A stretch of DNA of 64,000 nucleotides from Phlebopus portentosus (lineage: Eukaryota > Basidiomycota > Agaricomycetes > Boletales > Boletinellaceae), in contig JAYXKI010000015.1 of assembly GCA_037892935.1 (NCBI GenBank), positions 806,001 to 870,000 on the forward strand, in the 5' to 3' direction. Positions 26,801-38,807 of this stretch are shown here, piece by piece (positions within the stretch are counted from its first letter, which is position 1; every line of letters begins with the position of its first letter). The position numbers were made by a program, and so were the translations under genes. The notes under the pieces are model-generated. The model worked only from the letters and a program-made list of their open reading frames with translations, had not been told where the DNA came from and searched no databases.

Positions 26801-27326
26801 TGTTCGACCCATTCGAGTCTGTGGTACGTGGTAGTCTTCATCGATCTCCGAAGCTCTAGAGACTAACTACAATTGCTCACGCAGACGCTCTTCCTCGCGG
26901 TACTCACAGTGAACTATGTCGTGCAAGACGGAAAGGTAAGTATTTCATCTGAGCAGACTGTTGGATATCTATTCAATTGACGGTTTGCGTTATAGTCAAA
27001 TTGGTTAGAAGGCATGATCCTGATGTGTACGTTATTCTTCTACTTGGTCCCTCCTCCGTATTGCGTCAACTGACAATGTTCGGGCGGCTGCTGTAGGCTT
27101 ATATGTCATCATCGCCATATCATTCTGGTTCTACCCTGGCAGGTGAGCTTCCTTCCGAGCTTCTATTCACTTGATGCTCCCAGGTCATTCACCCATATCG
27201 TCCTCCATCCCTGTTGCGCTTTCCCTACCTTTCGGATATTTCGGGGTCTGATGCATTGCTAACCCGTGTTTTTAATCTCCGTTTTAATGTAGCACGATAT
27301 CGGAGGTGCTCAGGTCGTGCTCATAA
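23898..27326 (+). CDS. Vacuolar Ca2+/H+ exchanger (CAX family, Vcx1-like)
   Basis: Exchanges cytosolic calcium for vacuolar protons. The start MSPITDSPG is followed by a basic cytoplasmic N-terminus, then membrane segments with LNVLLLLIPVSWALHFAKPG, FITSFLAIIPLAQLLSFATD and the first alpha-repeat LNATLGNAVELIVAIIAI, then VQSSLVGSILSNLLLVLGMC, INASLLTLSVIAVLLPAAFH, an acidic hydrophilic loop (KEDEDEEMETPS), and the second repeat GNAAEHVTAVTVSVKDKLTL with AVGSSIQIALFVIP, ending FYPGSTISEVLRSCS. At least 14 exons. GNA is encoded by an 8-nt exon at 24751-24758 (GGAAACGC), followed by a 19-nt exon at 24857-24875. Two introns appear to use GC-AG ends (donor gcatg at about 23923 and 24543). One intron of roughly 300 bp (25269-25572) is long for this genome. 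Confidence 0.93.
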
Positions 27327-28230
27327 GCGCCGATATGGCGTGGACAACACGTTTCTGCTGTGGTGCCGTAAACACAGGTGAACGCAATTCGCCATGCGAC
27401 GACGTTAACTTCGCTTCTAGCTTTCCTTCTCTAAAGTTAGGACTTTGTCGTGTATACACTTCGTTGGCTTCGAAGGGCAGTATCACACATACCCCCATCC
27501 TCCTGTCGAAACCAGTGTCAGTCACCATACTCATTCACGTTTCTTCAAGTTCCCACATTCTCTTCATTCCACCGTTGCTTCTTTCCGACCTCAACCTTCG
27601 TTTACACATGTGAATGATACCTCTATAGTACTATATGACCTTTACTTCCTTATTTCACAGCGTCGTTCCTTCCTCCCCTTTCTTCCAACTCGCACCTAAT
27701 CACCACTCGTTCCTTCATTCTCCTCCTAGTTCTTTTATTTATTACTTTCACTTTGGTCTTCTCTTTCTTATTGACTTCTGGCTATACACGTGGACTTGGA
27801 CTCGAACTTGTATCGATAGGCGCATATACGAAGAATTTGCATGGTCAGACAATAATTTCGCTCTATCGCTGCAGTCGAGCTCCTTTTGTCCACCATCCGT
27901 CCTTTGCGTTTCTTTTCTCTTTTCTTTTCTATTGTCCTTTGCTGAGTACTTGTTTCTCGTTCTCACTGGTTGCTCGAGTTGCTTACTGTATATATATATC
28001 TTGTTCCTTTCCTTTGTTCCTGGAATAGACAGTTGGGCAGACAGACAATAAAAGGTTAACATTCTTTCAACACAAAAGACTCAAGTAAATATGACAAAAG
28101 TTTGCTTTTCATTTTTCTCTCAGGAATAAGGATACAGCATATATGTATAAGTGTGTCGGATGAACAAGAGCAATTATTGTGCATTTTATACAAGCGAAAG
28201 AAGGTAACGGACCTTTGCCTCTCGCATACA
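27327..28230. other. Intergenic, convergent 3' flanks
   Basis: A strongly pyrimidine-biased stretch (about 27530-28020) on the plus strand between convergent CAX and Fox2 genes. Open frames here are rich in Phe, Ser and Leu, as expected from such composition, and show no family motif. Confidence 0.5.
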
Positions 28231-31200
28231 TCATAGTTTCGCCTTGCTTGATCCGGATGAGAGAGTGGCACCTGCGGCAGCCAGTACTGTTGTTCCTCGT
28301 TCCTTGACTTTCGTGGCTATAGACACGAAACAATCAGTAATTTCGCAAAAGGAACACGGATTGAGAGCATACTGAAGACAACTTTGTTTCCTTCTTTCCA
28401 CATCTCCGTGATGAGGGTCTCACCGGGGTACACGACACCCGCGAAGCTAGATGACAGAACATGTTGGAATGGAGAATAGCAACTAGAAAGATAAGGTACG
28501 TACCGGACTTTGATATCCTCGTATGGACCGAAAGTCTTGAGTACGTGTTTTCCTGAGATGCCCATGGAACAGAGACCTGTGCGCGATAGTATCATTGGGG
28601 CCGTTCATTTTCGAATTAGCATTTAGGATTTAGTTTGATCGACACACACGCACCATGCAGAATAGGCCTGTCAAACCCGCCGATAGCAGCAAACTCCGCA
28701 AGGATCTAGGAAATATCAAGCTGCATCAGGCAAAATTGTATTGCAGTGCAATAACTTGGGTAAACGCACATGAAGAGGATTGTAATCGCCGCTCAATCTG
28801 CAGTAACGAAAAGAAAATCAGTACGTATAGCCTCAACGAAGTCTAGGAAAGGGAAGCCGGAGCTCCCGAGGCAACAACGCAACTTACCGGTAGAGTGCTG
28901 CCTGTGACGTACTTGTCTTCTCCTCGACCACTGCATCAGGCGCACGTTTGGGAGGTGCATTAGGTGCGGTAGCTGGACCCCGGTCTTAGCAATCAAGATC
29001 TCGCATTAGTGATCTGATGAATCGGTATGAATCAAGGGAAGAAAATTGAGTTACCTGAACCAGTCTTCTTCCCTCCGAGACCACCGCTTCCTCTGATGAA
29101 TACAGTTGATTGGTTCTCGAAGATTACTTTCCCAGTCGATGCATCTGTCGTCTCGACCACGGATGTCACAGCAGCGGCTTTTCCCTTGTCCAATACCTCA
29201 AGAAGCCTGAGTCATATCATATATATAATTAGCATCCTATAAGCGCCCGTATAGCTAAATGATTGTTGCTCTGACCTCGCCTTGTTGACCAGCTTGCCAC
29301 TCGTCGGTATTGGCCCCTTGATCGATAGATACTGTTCTCCATGGAGAAGTTTTGCCTGCGCAGCGTTCAAGTCAGCCACTTACACAATCTCGAAAGGAAA
29401 TTCACATACAGGGTTATAATTCTGTAACCAGTCTAATGGAATGCCGGAGCTCGCAGAAAATTGCGGAATGACACCAAACGTCGGCAGTGCCCCAAACGCG
29501 TCATGATTCTCGTAAACCCATTGTAACTCAGTTGCCTCCGCACCAATACCGAGGTTGTAAAGTATGACGTCGCGCTCTGAATACTCGTACTCGGTGGGCT
29601 CGGGTACTTCTTTCTTGGCGCTCACAACGAGTTCGGAGTCTTCTGGGTCTACATACGGGCTTTCTGCTGATGAATCAGAGGAATCGGTGTTGGTGAAGTT
29701 CTCAATGATCTGAGAAGGTCACGAATAAGACAACTTTGAATGAAAACAGAATGGTCCCTCTTACCTGTTGTATTGCTTCTTGCGTAGTCGTAGGATGCGT
29801 CGCCCGCCCATCATCTGCAAGTTTCCTGAGCATCAGTGCCAAGGGAAGAAGTTTGTTTTATGCATACCGAAATTAGTGAAGACATTCCACTTCTCAAGGA
29901 TCGCCTCCGGTGTCAAAGGCTTGTTCACTGGGAAACCATGCCCGCCTGCACGCTGCCAGCGAGTCTGGGCAGCCCAGCCGCCTGAGATTTCGAACAGGCT
30001 CCCAGTAGTCTCTTCGTTGGCTAAAGGGAGTGATCAATGCTTCTGCATTGGCGCAGTATTAGATTAATAAACTGACCTTCGCTCGTAAGGTATCCAACGA
30101 CAGGCGCGACATAGTCCGGCTACCATTACACGTCAGATGAAACAGTCACGAAAATCAGCGATAAACTGTACTTTGAATGCCTCGACCATCTCTTTTGGCC
30201 TGTCATACATTCTTCAGCCTCCTGTTGAAAACTACAGAGAAACAAGCCGCACCAAATAGTGGCGGTCATGGCAGTTCCAGCCGACGGGGCAATGCAGTTG
30301 ACCAATATGTTGTATCTACTTCCTTCCAAAGCCAGTGTTCGTGAGAGACCGAGAATAGCTGCCTTTGCCGTTGAGTACTGTCACGAAGTGTCAAACTTCG
30401 TCAGCCATGTAAACCAGTGCTAAGACGTACGTTTGCCTGTCCAAAGTTCCCATCTACTGACGGTCAGCAAGAAATAAATTGGGAGTCAGAAAGTGCTTAC
30501 AGATTCCCACTTGAGAGCACGTCGTAACGAGTCGGCCATACTTCTGCTTCTGGAATACTGGCCAAACAGCCTTTGCACACTTGTACGTTCCCCTGCAAGT
30601 GATCAAATCAGCCCATAGGTCAGAAAGCAACAGAGAAATTCAAAACGTACCTTAGATGCACGGCAATAACGGCGTCCCATTCCTGCTCAGTCATGGCTGT
30701 GAATGATTTGTCGCGCAGAATGCCCGCGTTCGCAACGAGGATATGGACTGTTCCAAATGCGTCAGTAGCGGTTTTCACAATCGATTCTCCATCTTCAACG
30801 GAATAGACTGCAGCAACGGCTTTGCCCCCGGCTGAAAAATCACATAGCGTCATATTTTACCCAAGTCATATCCCCAAGGAATGGTTTCATACCACTCTTA
30901 ATCTCTTCGACGACAGCATTGGCGTTCTTCTCGCTGACATCGTTGACGACAACATTTGCACCAAGCCTGGCGTACATGTGCGCATAAGCACGTCCCAGAC
31001 CTGCACCTGAGCCAGTAACTATGACTGTCTTGCCGTCGAAGCGGACTTCAGGGTCAAATTGTGGATTTGGTCCTGGAATACTCGTCGCCTGTTTAAGCCT
31101 AGCCTATAATGGAAACAAGTGAGTGACAAAGGGGGTTGGCTGCGAAAGGAGATTCACAATAGGGTCACCGTCCCTCAAGGCGGTCGGATGATCTGCATTG

Positions 31201-32120
31201 GTGAAGTCTGTGACTTCTTCCCAGCGCTTTTTTACCGCCGAAGGAGTAAAAGACGTGTCGACGCGGAAGATCGCGCCTTTGCTTCTCTCCCAGCGGATCT
31301 CCGCTACGTATCCAGCGCCAACTTCGAAGCAACGGCCCCCAGCATCTGGCGCATCGGGATGTACAACCGCCGCTACGAAAGGTGCGACGAACTCGGGCTT
31401 CAAGCCAGCAAGCATTTCAGGTGGCATGATCGTTTCTGTCATTTTACTCGCAGCCATAGGTGCGATGGTAGTCGCGCGGATATTATACTTCGCTCCTTCG
31501 ATCGAAAGCGTCCGTGAGAATGTAGAGAGACCCATCTTCGCTGCGCTATAGTTTGCCTGCCCTACGTTACCGTACAAACCCGCAGCACTAGCGGTATTGA
31601 TAATCCGTCCGAACTTCTGTCTGCGAAAGATTGGCCAAGCAGCTTTCGCACACGCGTACGCTCCCTTAAGATGGACGAGAATGACGAGGTCCCATTCGGC
31701 ATCGGACACATTCTTGAAGGCTTTGTCTCGAAGAATGCCAGCATTATTGATGAGAATGGTTATTCCACCGAACGCGTCAATAGCAGTCTTTATGACTGCT
31801 TCGCCGTCGGTGACAGAGGAAGTATTGACTACTGCCCTCCCGCCGGCTGTGTTTACACAACATATAATCAGAAGAAGTCCACGTTCTCCAGATAATCAGC
31901 TACGCACCTTTCGTAATCTCATCTACGACCTTCTGCGCAGCATCTTTGCTAACATCGTTCACAACAACATTTGCGCCGCGAGACGCAAAGAGCAACGAGT
32001 ACCTAGGAAACATTCAACATGATCTCGTTCTTCATCAATCAAGCTGGTAACTGACGCTTTGCCGAGGCCACCACCTGCACCGGTTACAACTACTGTATGC
32101 CCTTTGAACGACAATGACAT
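28231..32120 (-). CDS. FOX2: Peroxisomal multifunctional beta-oxidation enzyme Fox2 (hydratase-dehydrogenase, MFE-2)
   Basis: Hydrates trans-2-enoyl-CoA to (3R)-hydroxyacyl-CoA and oxidises it to 3-ketoacyl-CoA in peroxisomes. Order: first SDR domain from the start [20 protein letters not shown] with [14 protein letters not shown] and the catalytic YSAAK; second SDR domain with [20 protein letters not shown] and [12 protein letters not shown]; then a MaoC hydratase-2 region with [20 protein letters not shown] and the hydratase motif GDYNPLH (catalytic Asp and His). The chain ends SSKAKL, a PTS1-type peroxisome signal (AKL). This fits the fungal two-SDR plus hydratase arrangement of about 900 residues; the C-terminal sterol-carrier domain of animal MFE-2 is not present. 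Split by many short introns, not all mapped here. Confidence 0.94.
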
Positions 32121-32679
32121 TGTTTGCTCAACGCTGAAGACGATGATGACCGCTTAAAGTGAGCTGACGGACATACACTGGGCCGGTGACGTTTATAGGC
32201 TGGACATGTTGCATGTGAAAATCGTCTAAATGCATGGGATTTGCATACCGACAAACAGCTACAAATAAAGCGATGCAGCACAGGCATGAAATTTCGATTC
32301 TCACACAGTGTAAGATAGCTTTTTGTGCAAAATAATGCCGCAACAAATTAACTGCGATACTATCTGCTGAATACAAGATTACTGCCCAGATCGGGTTTTC
32401 CTCTGACTGATTGACGGTTGTGTACAGGACTGATGATTATTGCAGTTACCGTAAGCGGATGAGGACAAGGCTGATAATTATCAGCGATAGAACAAAGACT
32501 AGATGCATGCCAAATCAAGGTCACGGCGCAAACAATCAGATCGTTCCAACTGCGACTCTGTTTCAATACAAACACAAACAGATGTCCGGGTCATCAATAG
32601 TCCAGTCCATGTTATGAAAAGAATCGCGGTAGCATCAATTCGTCTAAAGTCCTTTGCAGAAGTGACAAACGGCAAAACA
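32121..32679. other. Intergenic, Fox2 promoter and TM2 3' flank
   Basis: No gene recognised. It contains the upstream region of Fox2 (minus strand). Confidence 0.4.
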
Positions 32680-33894
32680 TCATTCCTCCGTACGATAACT
32701 GGGAGGCGGAGTAATGGACGCAAGTGTCAAGTTTCGTTCCAACATACTGACCGCAGTGGCACTGAGCATTGAGATTTGATTGACCAGAGCTTCTGAACCG
32801 TTTGTAAGCTCTTACGAGTAGCGAAAAGGGGGGAAAAGGCAAACTTGCCCGAATCTTGTAACGGTTCATCTCTTGAAATGTAGACCGATCGCCCGGAAGC
32901 AGGATGCGGAGATTTTGCCTCGATTTGCGGAGAAAGACGGGGGAAATCAGGCCATTGCCCTCGCTGAGAGTTCCCCTTGCCGCTTTCTGTGGTGTTTAGC
33001 GTTGCAGCAGCCGATGCCTTCGAGCTAGCGTATCTCCGGAAGGAAAATAATGACGAGCCAGATCGCCAAGAAGACCGTAAACGCCCTTGCTCTGCAGAAG
33101 CACTGAGTGGATCAGGCACAACGCGTCTTGCCAGTTCACGATACCAACGGCGACGTCTGTGAAGGAAAAGAAAGGCCACAACGCCTCCTATACTGAGAGC
33201 TAATATAATTGCACCCAGTAAGACCTTCAAGTTGATCTCATGGTACTTTGAAGAGACCGATGATGGTTCACTGTCCGAGGAAGTCTGGTCCGAAATGCTG
33301 GAATGAGGCATGAAGTCATTGCACCAGAAGCGTAGAATAGAAAAGTGCATACATGAATGCAACTATGCTCCAAAAAGAGTCATTGGCAGCAACCGAGGAC
33401 TTCTGAGTAGCGACAGTATGATATGTAGAAGGATTGAGCTTGGAAGGGCCCAATGGCAGGTCAAAGTACAAGTCCTCGTCGCCAATCGTCTGACCCGGAA
33501 GCATAAATAGCTGGTCATCGACTGTGACATTTAACTCGGAGAAGCTCGAGTTTTTCACGGCAAAGGCTAAAAGTCGTACAGAGGTACCTTTGGAGAAAGC
33601 ACCGTCAAAACCTACATGTGACCAAAGTTCATTCGTACCTTGGAACGACAAAGAAACTTGAGCTCCGCTGTCTGACGTTTGCGATGCATTTTGTTCCCAA
33701 CCCTCGGCAAATACTGGCAACCATACGGACGAAGTATTTAGAGATGGACTATATTGCATTCTTGGGTCTGTTGCAAAAATGCTTGTGAACCCAAAAATGC
33801 TAGTATCATCGCATAGTGCGGGAGGCAGAATTCTCAAGACGTTCCATAACGAGAGTAAGCAGAAAACCAAGTATAACTGGGTGTTATCTGCCAT
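32680..33894 (-). CDS. TM2: single-pass membrane protein, paralogue of TM1 and TM3, with C-terminal PPPSY
   Basis: Four exons (33894-33639, 33587-33353, 33297-32849, 32792-32680) give 1053 nt, 350 residues. A signal peptide (LYLVFCLLSLWNVLRILPPA) precedes the ectodomain: ATDPRMQYSPSLNTSS, WEQNASQTSD, VSLSFQGTSVRLLAFA, TYHTVATQK. One membrane helix (VLLGAIILALSIGGVVAFLF) is followed by a basic HRRRRW and a disordered tail ending TLASITPPPSYRTEE. The final exon is reached through a GC-AG intron (donor gcaagt after DSG). The start was set at MADNTQ because it begins the signal peptide; an open frame extends further upstream. It lies 650 bases downstream of Luz-like 1 on the same strand. Function unknown. 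Confidence 0.85.
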
Positions 33895-34544
33895 CGGAGT
33901 CAAGGGCAGTTGTCGACAGGGTATTCTGGTTTTATGGGCGATAGGATGCCCACAGAGGCGGAAATTGAAGACGAGGCAGATGAATGGGATGAAGCAGCTT
34001 TCAGACACTTTTATTTCGCTGGAATATTGGCAACAAGCAACTATCACCAAATATCCCAACTCCGTTGATACCTGATTTTCGTCCTTAGAACGAAACTCGA
34101 GTTCCTGTAGTGGCCATCGTAATCAAGATGAGGACAGCGCGATCAGATGGTGTGTGTAATAGAGACCAATGATCATTGCCATGAACAACAGGCTTAGAAG
34201 TGGACGTGGGATTATCAAAATGTAGAGTAAGTACAGCTCGATTACTATATCGAAGTGTCGGACTTTGAAACACGAAATTCCCTCGGTCACGTCGTGTTGG
34301 CGTCCTTTCAGTTTTGCGTTTTTCAATTTCAAATTCAATGAGCCCGAGTCACAGAGTTTGTCCATGACCTGTAAGTAGGCGTCTTACTTTTTCGGGACGG
34401 AATTGCCCGATTTTTTCTCTATAGAGTTGGAATATTGACGAAATGGTGAGAGAGGTGAGTTGCTTCGTTGCTCTAATTTATCAAGATCCATTACCTGAAC
34501 TATCGCGAATAAACTTCTGAAAAAAGAAGGAATACGCCTCGTAG
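33895..34544. other. Spacer between Luz-like 1 and TM2
   Basis: No gene. It is the 3' flank of Luz-like 1 and the upstream region of TM2, both on the minus strand; no sequence repeat shared with the other module's spacer was obvious by eye. Confidence 0.4.
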
Positions 34545-35479
34545 TCAATGCACGTTCCTGCTCCCTGTCATGTACCCCACCGACGCACGAAGGATTAGAC
34601 CCACAAGGCGGACGTCGTCCTCCGTTAGTGGAGAGTAAATCATGAGGTATTCCTTTGGCAGTTTGATTACACCGCTCATAGGGTGACGTTCTCCCCAGCC
34701 TCGTTCGATAACTACAAAGATCCTGTCGTCATCAACAAATGAACCCTAGAGGAAAAAATTCGTTGCGAAAGTTGGAGATGAGAAGACTTACCAAGTCTAC
34801 AATCCTGTGGTGCAAGTGTAACGTGTAAGGAGTAATCTTTGTTAGTGTGGATGTGCCCAATCTCGCGCCATGAAGCATCAGCGACTTCGTGCGGACTTTG
34901 AACTTTGGGATGGACAAGTAGTGCGTCACCAAAGTTTTCGTGAGGTGAGCGCCCAATCGTTACGAGGTCCGGGTTCGACTGGGCAATTGTCTTAAACTCT
35001 TTCACGAGAAGCTATTATTGCGGACAAGATAATCACTCTCCAAAAAACGATGAAGAATAAGAGCGGAAACGAACCTCCTGAATCTTCTTGTCCGGAAACT
35101 GCTCAATCTGACGATGTGGTATAACATGTTTACCTGTCTTCGGACGGCATCGACCTCGGGGCGACAAATCCTCAGCCTGCAACCACGCCTGCTTATAGTC
35201 ATCGAGATGATAGATTCCAGCACTGGTCGTCTCGCGGCCGAACGGTTTCAGCACGAGCGACACGATCCACCCGACGATGGGAAATGTGAAACCACCTTTT
35301 CCAAGAGTTCGATAGGTACAGTAGTCCTTGAGTGCAAGTGGCAAAACTACAGCTGCAGCACCTGTATAGAGAAGAGGGACTGGGTACTGCGCGAAGTGCT
35401 TCTGTGCATTGGAGAAGAACGAGGAAAGAGCGGTGGTTACTGTAGAGACAACTTGATCAATGGAGGGAACGGTGGTCAT
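34545..35479 (-). CDS. Luz-like 1: fungal luciferase-family protein
   Basis: Three exons (35479-35075, 35011-34792, 34711-34545; 405, 220 and 167 nt) give 263 residues. An N-terminal membrane helix (VPLLYTGAAAVVLPLALKDY) precedes YRTLGKGGFTFPI, IYHLDDYKQAWLQAEDL, KTGKHVIPHRQIEQFPD, SWREIGHIHTNKDYSLHVTL, ERGWGERHPMSG, EYLMIYSPLTEDDV and ASVGYMTGSRNVH. From what I recall of Neonothopanus nambi luciferase (about 267 residues), the same blocks occur in the same order: an N-terminal helix before RDY, REI-H-H, a GWG-RHPL-G motif, YAP, and an ASIGYMT ending. This matches the Pfam luciferase family, once listed as a DUF. Most family members in non-luminous fungi have no known activity, and none of the other bioluminescence-pathway genes is seen here. 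Confidence 0.85.
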
Positions 35480-35879
35480 CTTGATACGAGAAGAATACCT
35501 GCACTCCTGCTGTATTCCTTCTCATATATGTATCAATTCTGTTCCGAATTGAAAGGAGACCCAGCCCTTGGATTGTCTTCCGAAACCGACTCTCGCCGAA
35601 TCTGAGGTTCTGATGGAGCTGGAACGTCGATCAGATCTACTTCCGTGTCGATTAGGACCCTAATATTCTCCATTCAAAGGACGAATGAGATTTGGATCGT
35701 TCGTAACGAGACTCGTTTAGCTAATTTTTTCGTTGTCGTGGACGGGACATGGTTGTTGACGTGTTTGCGATCTGGCATTATTGTGAAATGCTTATTCGAA
35801 TCCTGGATTGAAATTTCCTCATCCATTCGTTATATACGTCATTTCAATAGATACACGCGTGTCAATACTATTTCGTGTA
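35480..35879. other. Intergenic, Luz-like 1 upstream region
   Basis: No gene recognised. It contains the promoter of Luz-like 1 and the 3' flank of the DUF6533-like gene. Confidence 0.4.
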
Positions 35880-37421
35880 TCAAAACTGGAGTTGCCCTGC
35901 AAACCTAATATCGCTCATCTCCCCAGTTCGCATCCAACCATTGTAGTCTGCACCTCCGCTTTCGGTTATCTCATGATGACTTTGTTTTTCTGACGCTTCT
36001 TTCAAGTGGAATAACATATGACTTCCCAGGACGCACAGAAGGGAAGGACTCCCGAGTACGTTGAGGAGAAAGACGGTCGCAAATTGATTGGGGCCAAGAC
36101 GGTTGGCAATGATATTTGACACACTGCAGGATATAACCCTGTATACATCAAAGTCAGTTCTGAATGATATTAAGCAAAAGCAATAGAATTATAGAGTATA
36201 CGCACAAAAGAAAATAAAAAAGCTGATCACGGACAAGAACCTTGACCAACTGCGAGCTTTTCAGTCGAAGCCGAGAACCGGTGCTTGTCTCTGATGTGAC
36301 CATCCAGAATTGCAGAGTCCGGTATACGGCCATTGACATCAGGACAGATCCGTAAACCATCGGGATGATCCTACGTACACTAGATAAATATCACCGAGCA
36401 ACGGCGTGCGGAGAAGTAACAGACCAGAATAGAACGCCCCATTTTGCAGGCACGATCTTCATGTACTGGCAGACTGAAATATGGCCCGGTATTACGCCGA
36501 CCCCAACTGAACAAGAACGAGCCTTCTGAGCGACTCTTTCGGACACTTTGATAATCACTTGGACGTACTTTCTTGGTAAACATTGACGAGAAGCATGATC
36601 ACGAGTTCTGATATAGCTTCAAGGAGAAAGAGAACTCTCAGCCATCGAATGACCTTGTGACCTGCCATGGTTCAGCAACAATTAGAATTTTCGCTCTGAA
36701 GAAATCCAAACGGGGTGAAGAGAGCATCTACTTTCTAAGTATAATGCAGCGACCCTCATAAGAAGAATGTCTTCACAAAACTAGTTAGCTGAGCTTTTGC
36801 AGCACGACGTAGGAGTACTCACAGTCAATTAGAAGAACAGTTATCCAATCTGTTATTTCGTGAGTGAGTGGAGTCACATATACTAGAAGCTCGTACCGGC
36901 GACAAGATGAGTCCAATAGGTTAGGATGCCTAAGGTGTCAAAGAGATTATAAAGCCACACGGCGAGACACGAATGCAAACCACACATACAGCTTTGAAAG
37001 ATGGGAACGCCACTCCAGTCATTGATTGAACTGAGAAGAAATGAATGCAAAGCTTACAGTTCTTTATTCGCTGATAATGAATAGACTGACAGAACGGAGT
37101 CAGAAGTTTTACCCTGGTTGACAGATAGAGACACCGTACACCATATCGTAAAAATTGCTGTGGAAATACCAATATAGCGGATCTAAATAGTCATTGTCAG
37201 CAAATATGTCGTCATTTTTCCTAAAATTTATATATAAGCATACCGAGAAGTAGATTAGGCTGACGTATTGACAGGGTATCTTCTACCAACAAACGGTCTC
37301 AGTGACTCTGTAAGCACTTATACATGTGAATATTCACCCAGAAATGTCTAATCTATTGAAGGGATTCGTTGTTATATCCTACTGCAAAAGGACACTATAT
37401 CGTTCGTACCTCCCTGTCCAT
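35880..37421 (-). CDS. Multi-pass membrane protein, DUF6533-like
   Basis: Exons in several frames encode hydrophobic segments: RYIGISTAIFTIWCTVSLSV, LYNLFDTLGILTYWTHLVAG, ITDWITVLLID, ILLMRVAALYLES, HKVIRWLRVLFLLEAISELV, and a final exon with ANRLGPNQFATVFLLNVLGS, VLGSHMLFHLKEASEK and MSDIRFA. The LLMRVAALY and GSHM-FHLKEA blocks are typical of the large basidiomycete DUF6533 family of roughly seven-helix proteins, whose function is unknown. The stop is at 35880. The start is uncertain: an ATG at 37421 (MDRE) with a donor right after it is the best candidate. Exon borders in the 5' half are unresolved and a frame break there cannot be excluded. Confidence 0.6.
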
Positions 37422-38807
37422 CGTGATGACTGAGTGATATATCAATCTTCCCTCTTCCCTATCCAGAATATAAGCAAGAAGAACTCAACTGGCATCGTAG
37501 GCTAGCAGGCAAGCAACTGCGATCTGACAGCGTTCGGATAGAACAGTTTGCGCATAAACAGATTTTATCGAATCGGTGTCTATGGACCTCATAAGCGACG
37601 CAAGCCGGCTCAGGACTTGTAAGGTGCAAGGTATCGATGATGAGTCCAAATTCGTATATATGCTTTGAGTGGGAGGAGGGAGGAGGTGGTGTCACCCGGT
37701 TGACATGTCTTGCGTACTTGCCCCTGCGTAGAAGAGGTTTTATACCAGTCCGACAGCCGGGTTTGCTGTGTCATTCATTGCGATCAATATCATCAGATAT
37801 ATTATTAGCTTAGCGGTGTAGAAGTTGGGAAAGACTCACCCCAGATGAATGAAGCAAGCACAGCAACAGCTGTTTCGCCTAATCGAGAACTTGAAACGGC
37901 AGAATCTTGTGGGAGAATATCCATGATGAATGGCTGGACTGAAGGTTGTGAGGACAGTTAAGCGGACAAGATCCGAAAGTTTCGGTCAACCAGGACCATT
38001 GGTTGGATGCGAATCCTCTGCAGAAGGTTCGTTCTGTCTTTCTGAGGGAAGTAAAGTTGTTTTGAACCATATCAGGCGAATCCAGATTGATCAAAGACGG
38101 TGGGGTCATTGAGATATTGTGGAGAACCTCTGGACGCGTGTTTGACTCGATTTCCTATTACGGACTCGATTTCAGGCTCCGATTACACTTTCAGGTCGTT
38201 GCCATTTCCTTTCAACAACGTTTCGGGACATCTGGCGACTCCTCCATCGGACTGCTCATCCATTTTCCGAACCATCTCCATCTTCTGCACCGTATGTGCC
38301 AGATTTGGTGCCCCGTGAGACTCATGACCTCTACGGATCGGCTTCATCAGATAGAGGATTTCGTTTTGCTTCTGGCGACGTCATGTTACATATATAGCCC
38401 ACGAGATTACACTGGATATCGTCGGTGCCAAAAGCTAACCGATGTCTATCAGTTCTGCAGACACAGCGAAGATGCAACTAAAGACGATACATTCTCATAC
38501 AGGTCTTTCCACGAATCGACTGGCTTCGTACATACTCACGCAGCTTAGACAGTCTTGGCCGTGGATTAATCAGATTGGAGCAAGTAAGGCCTCACATCAT
38601 GTCGCTTGGAATGCACAATCTGTTCTGTCATTTTCATGTGAAGATAAAATAGAACATGTCTCGCAGCAAAGACAGAAAAGATCCGGAGACTTGTCAGCCC
38701 GCGATGCGGCTGTGCTCGTTCATAGCCGACGAAAGACTGACCTACCCTTCTTTCCTCTCGCCACTTCAAGTTGTGGTCACTGTTTTTTCGGCTCAAGGTA
38801 TTATCAG
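37422..38807. other. Intergenic region
   Basis: No convincing gene. The open frame ending at 39827 extends up to 38442, so part of 38442-38807 might be 5' coding, but its composition changes there and a better start lies at 38808. Confidence 0.4.

Noticed and set aside
27530..28051. Phe/Ser/Leu-rich plus-strand frames after the exchanger gene as a membrane protein
   Set aside because: They follow from the pyrimidine-rich composition of the 3' flank, overlap in several frames and show no conserved motif.
31104..31709. Fox2 SDR domains as separate short-chain dehydrogenase genes
   Set aside because: Both SDR domains and the hydratase lie on one strand, joined by short introns, in the exact order of the fungal multifunctional enzyme, with a single start and one PTS1.
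34960..34985. GGTTCGA motif as a tRNA box B
   Set aside because: It lies inside a coding exon of Luz-like 1 and no matching box A or acceptor stem is present.
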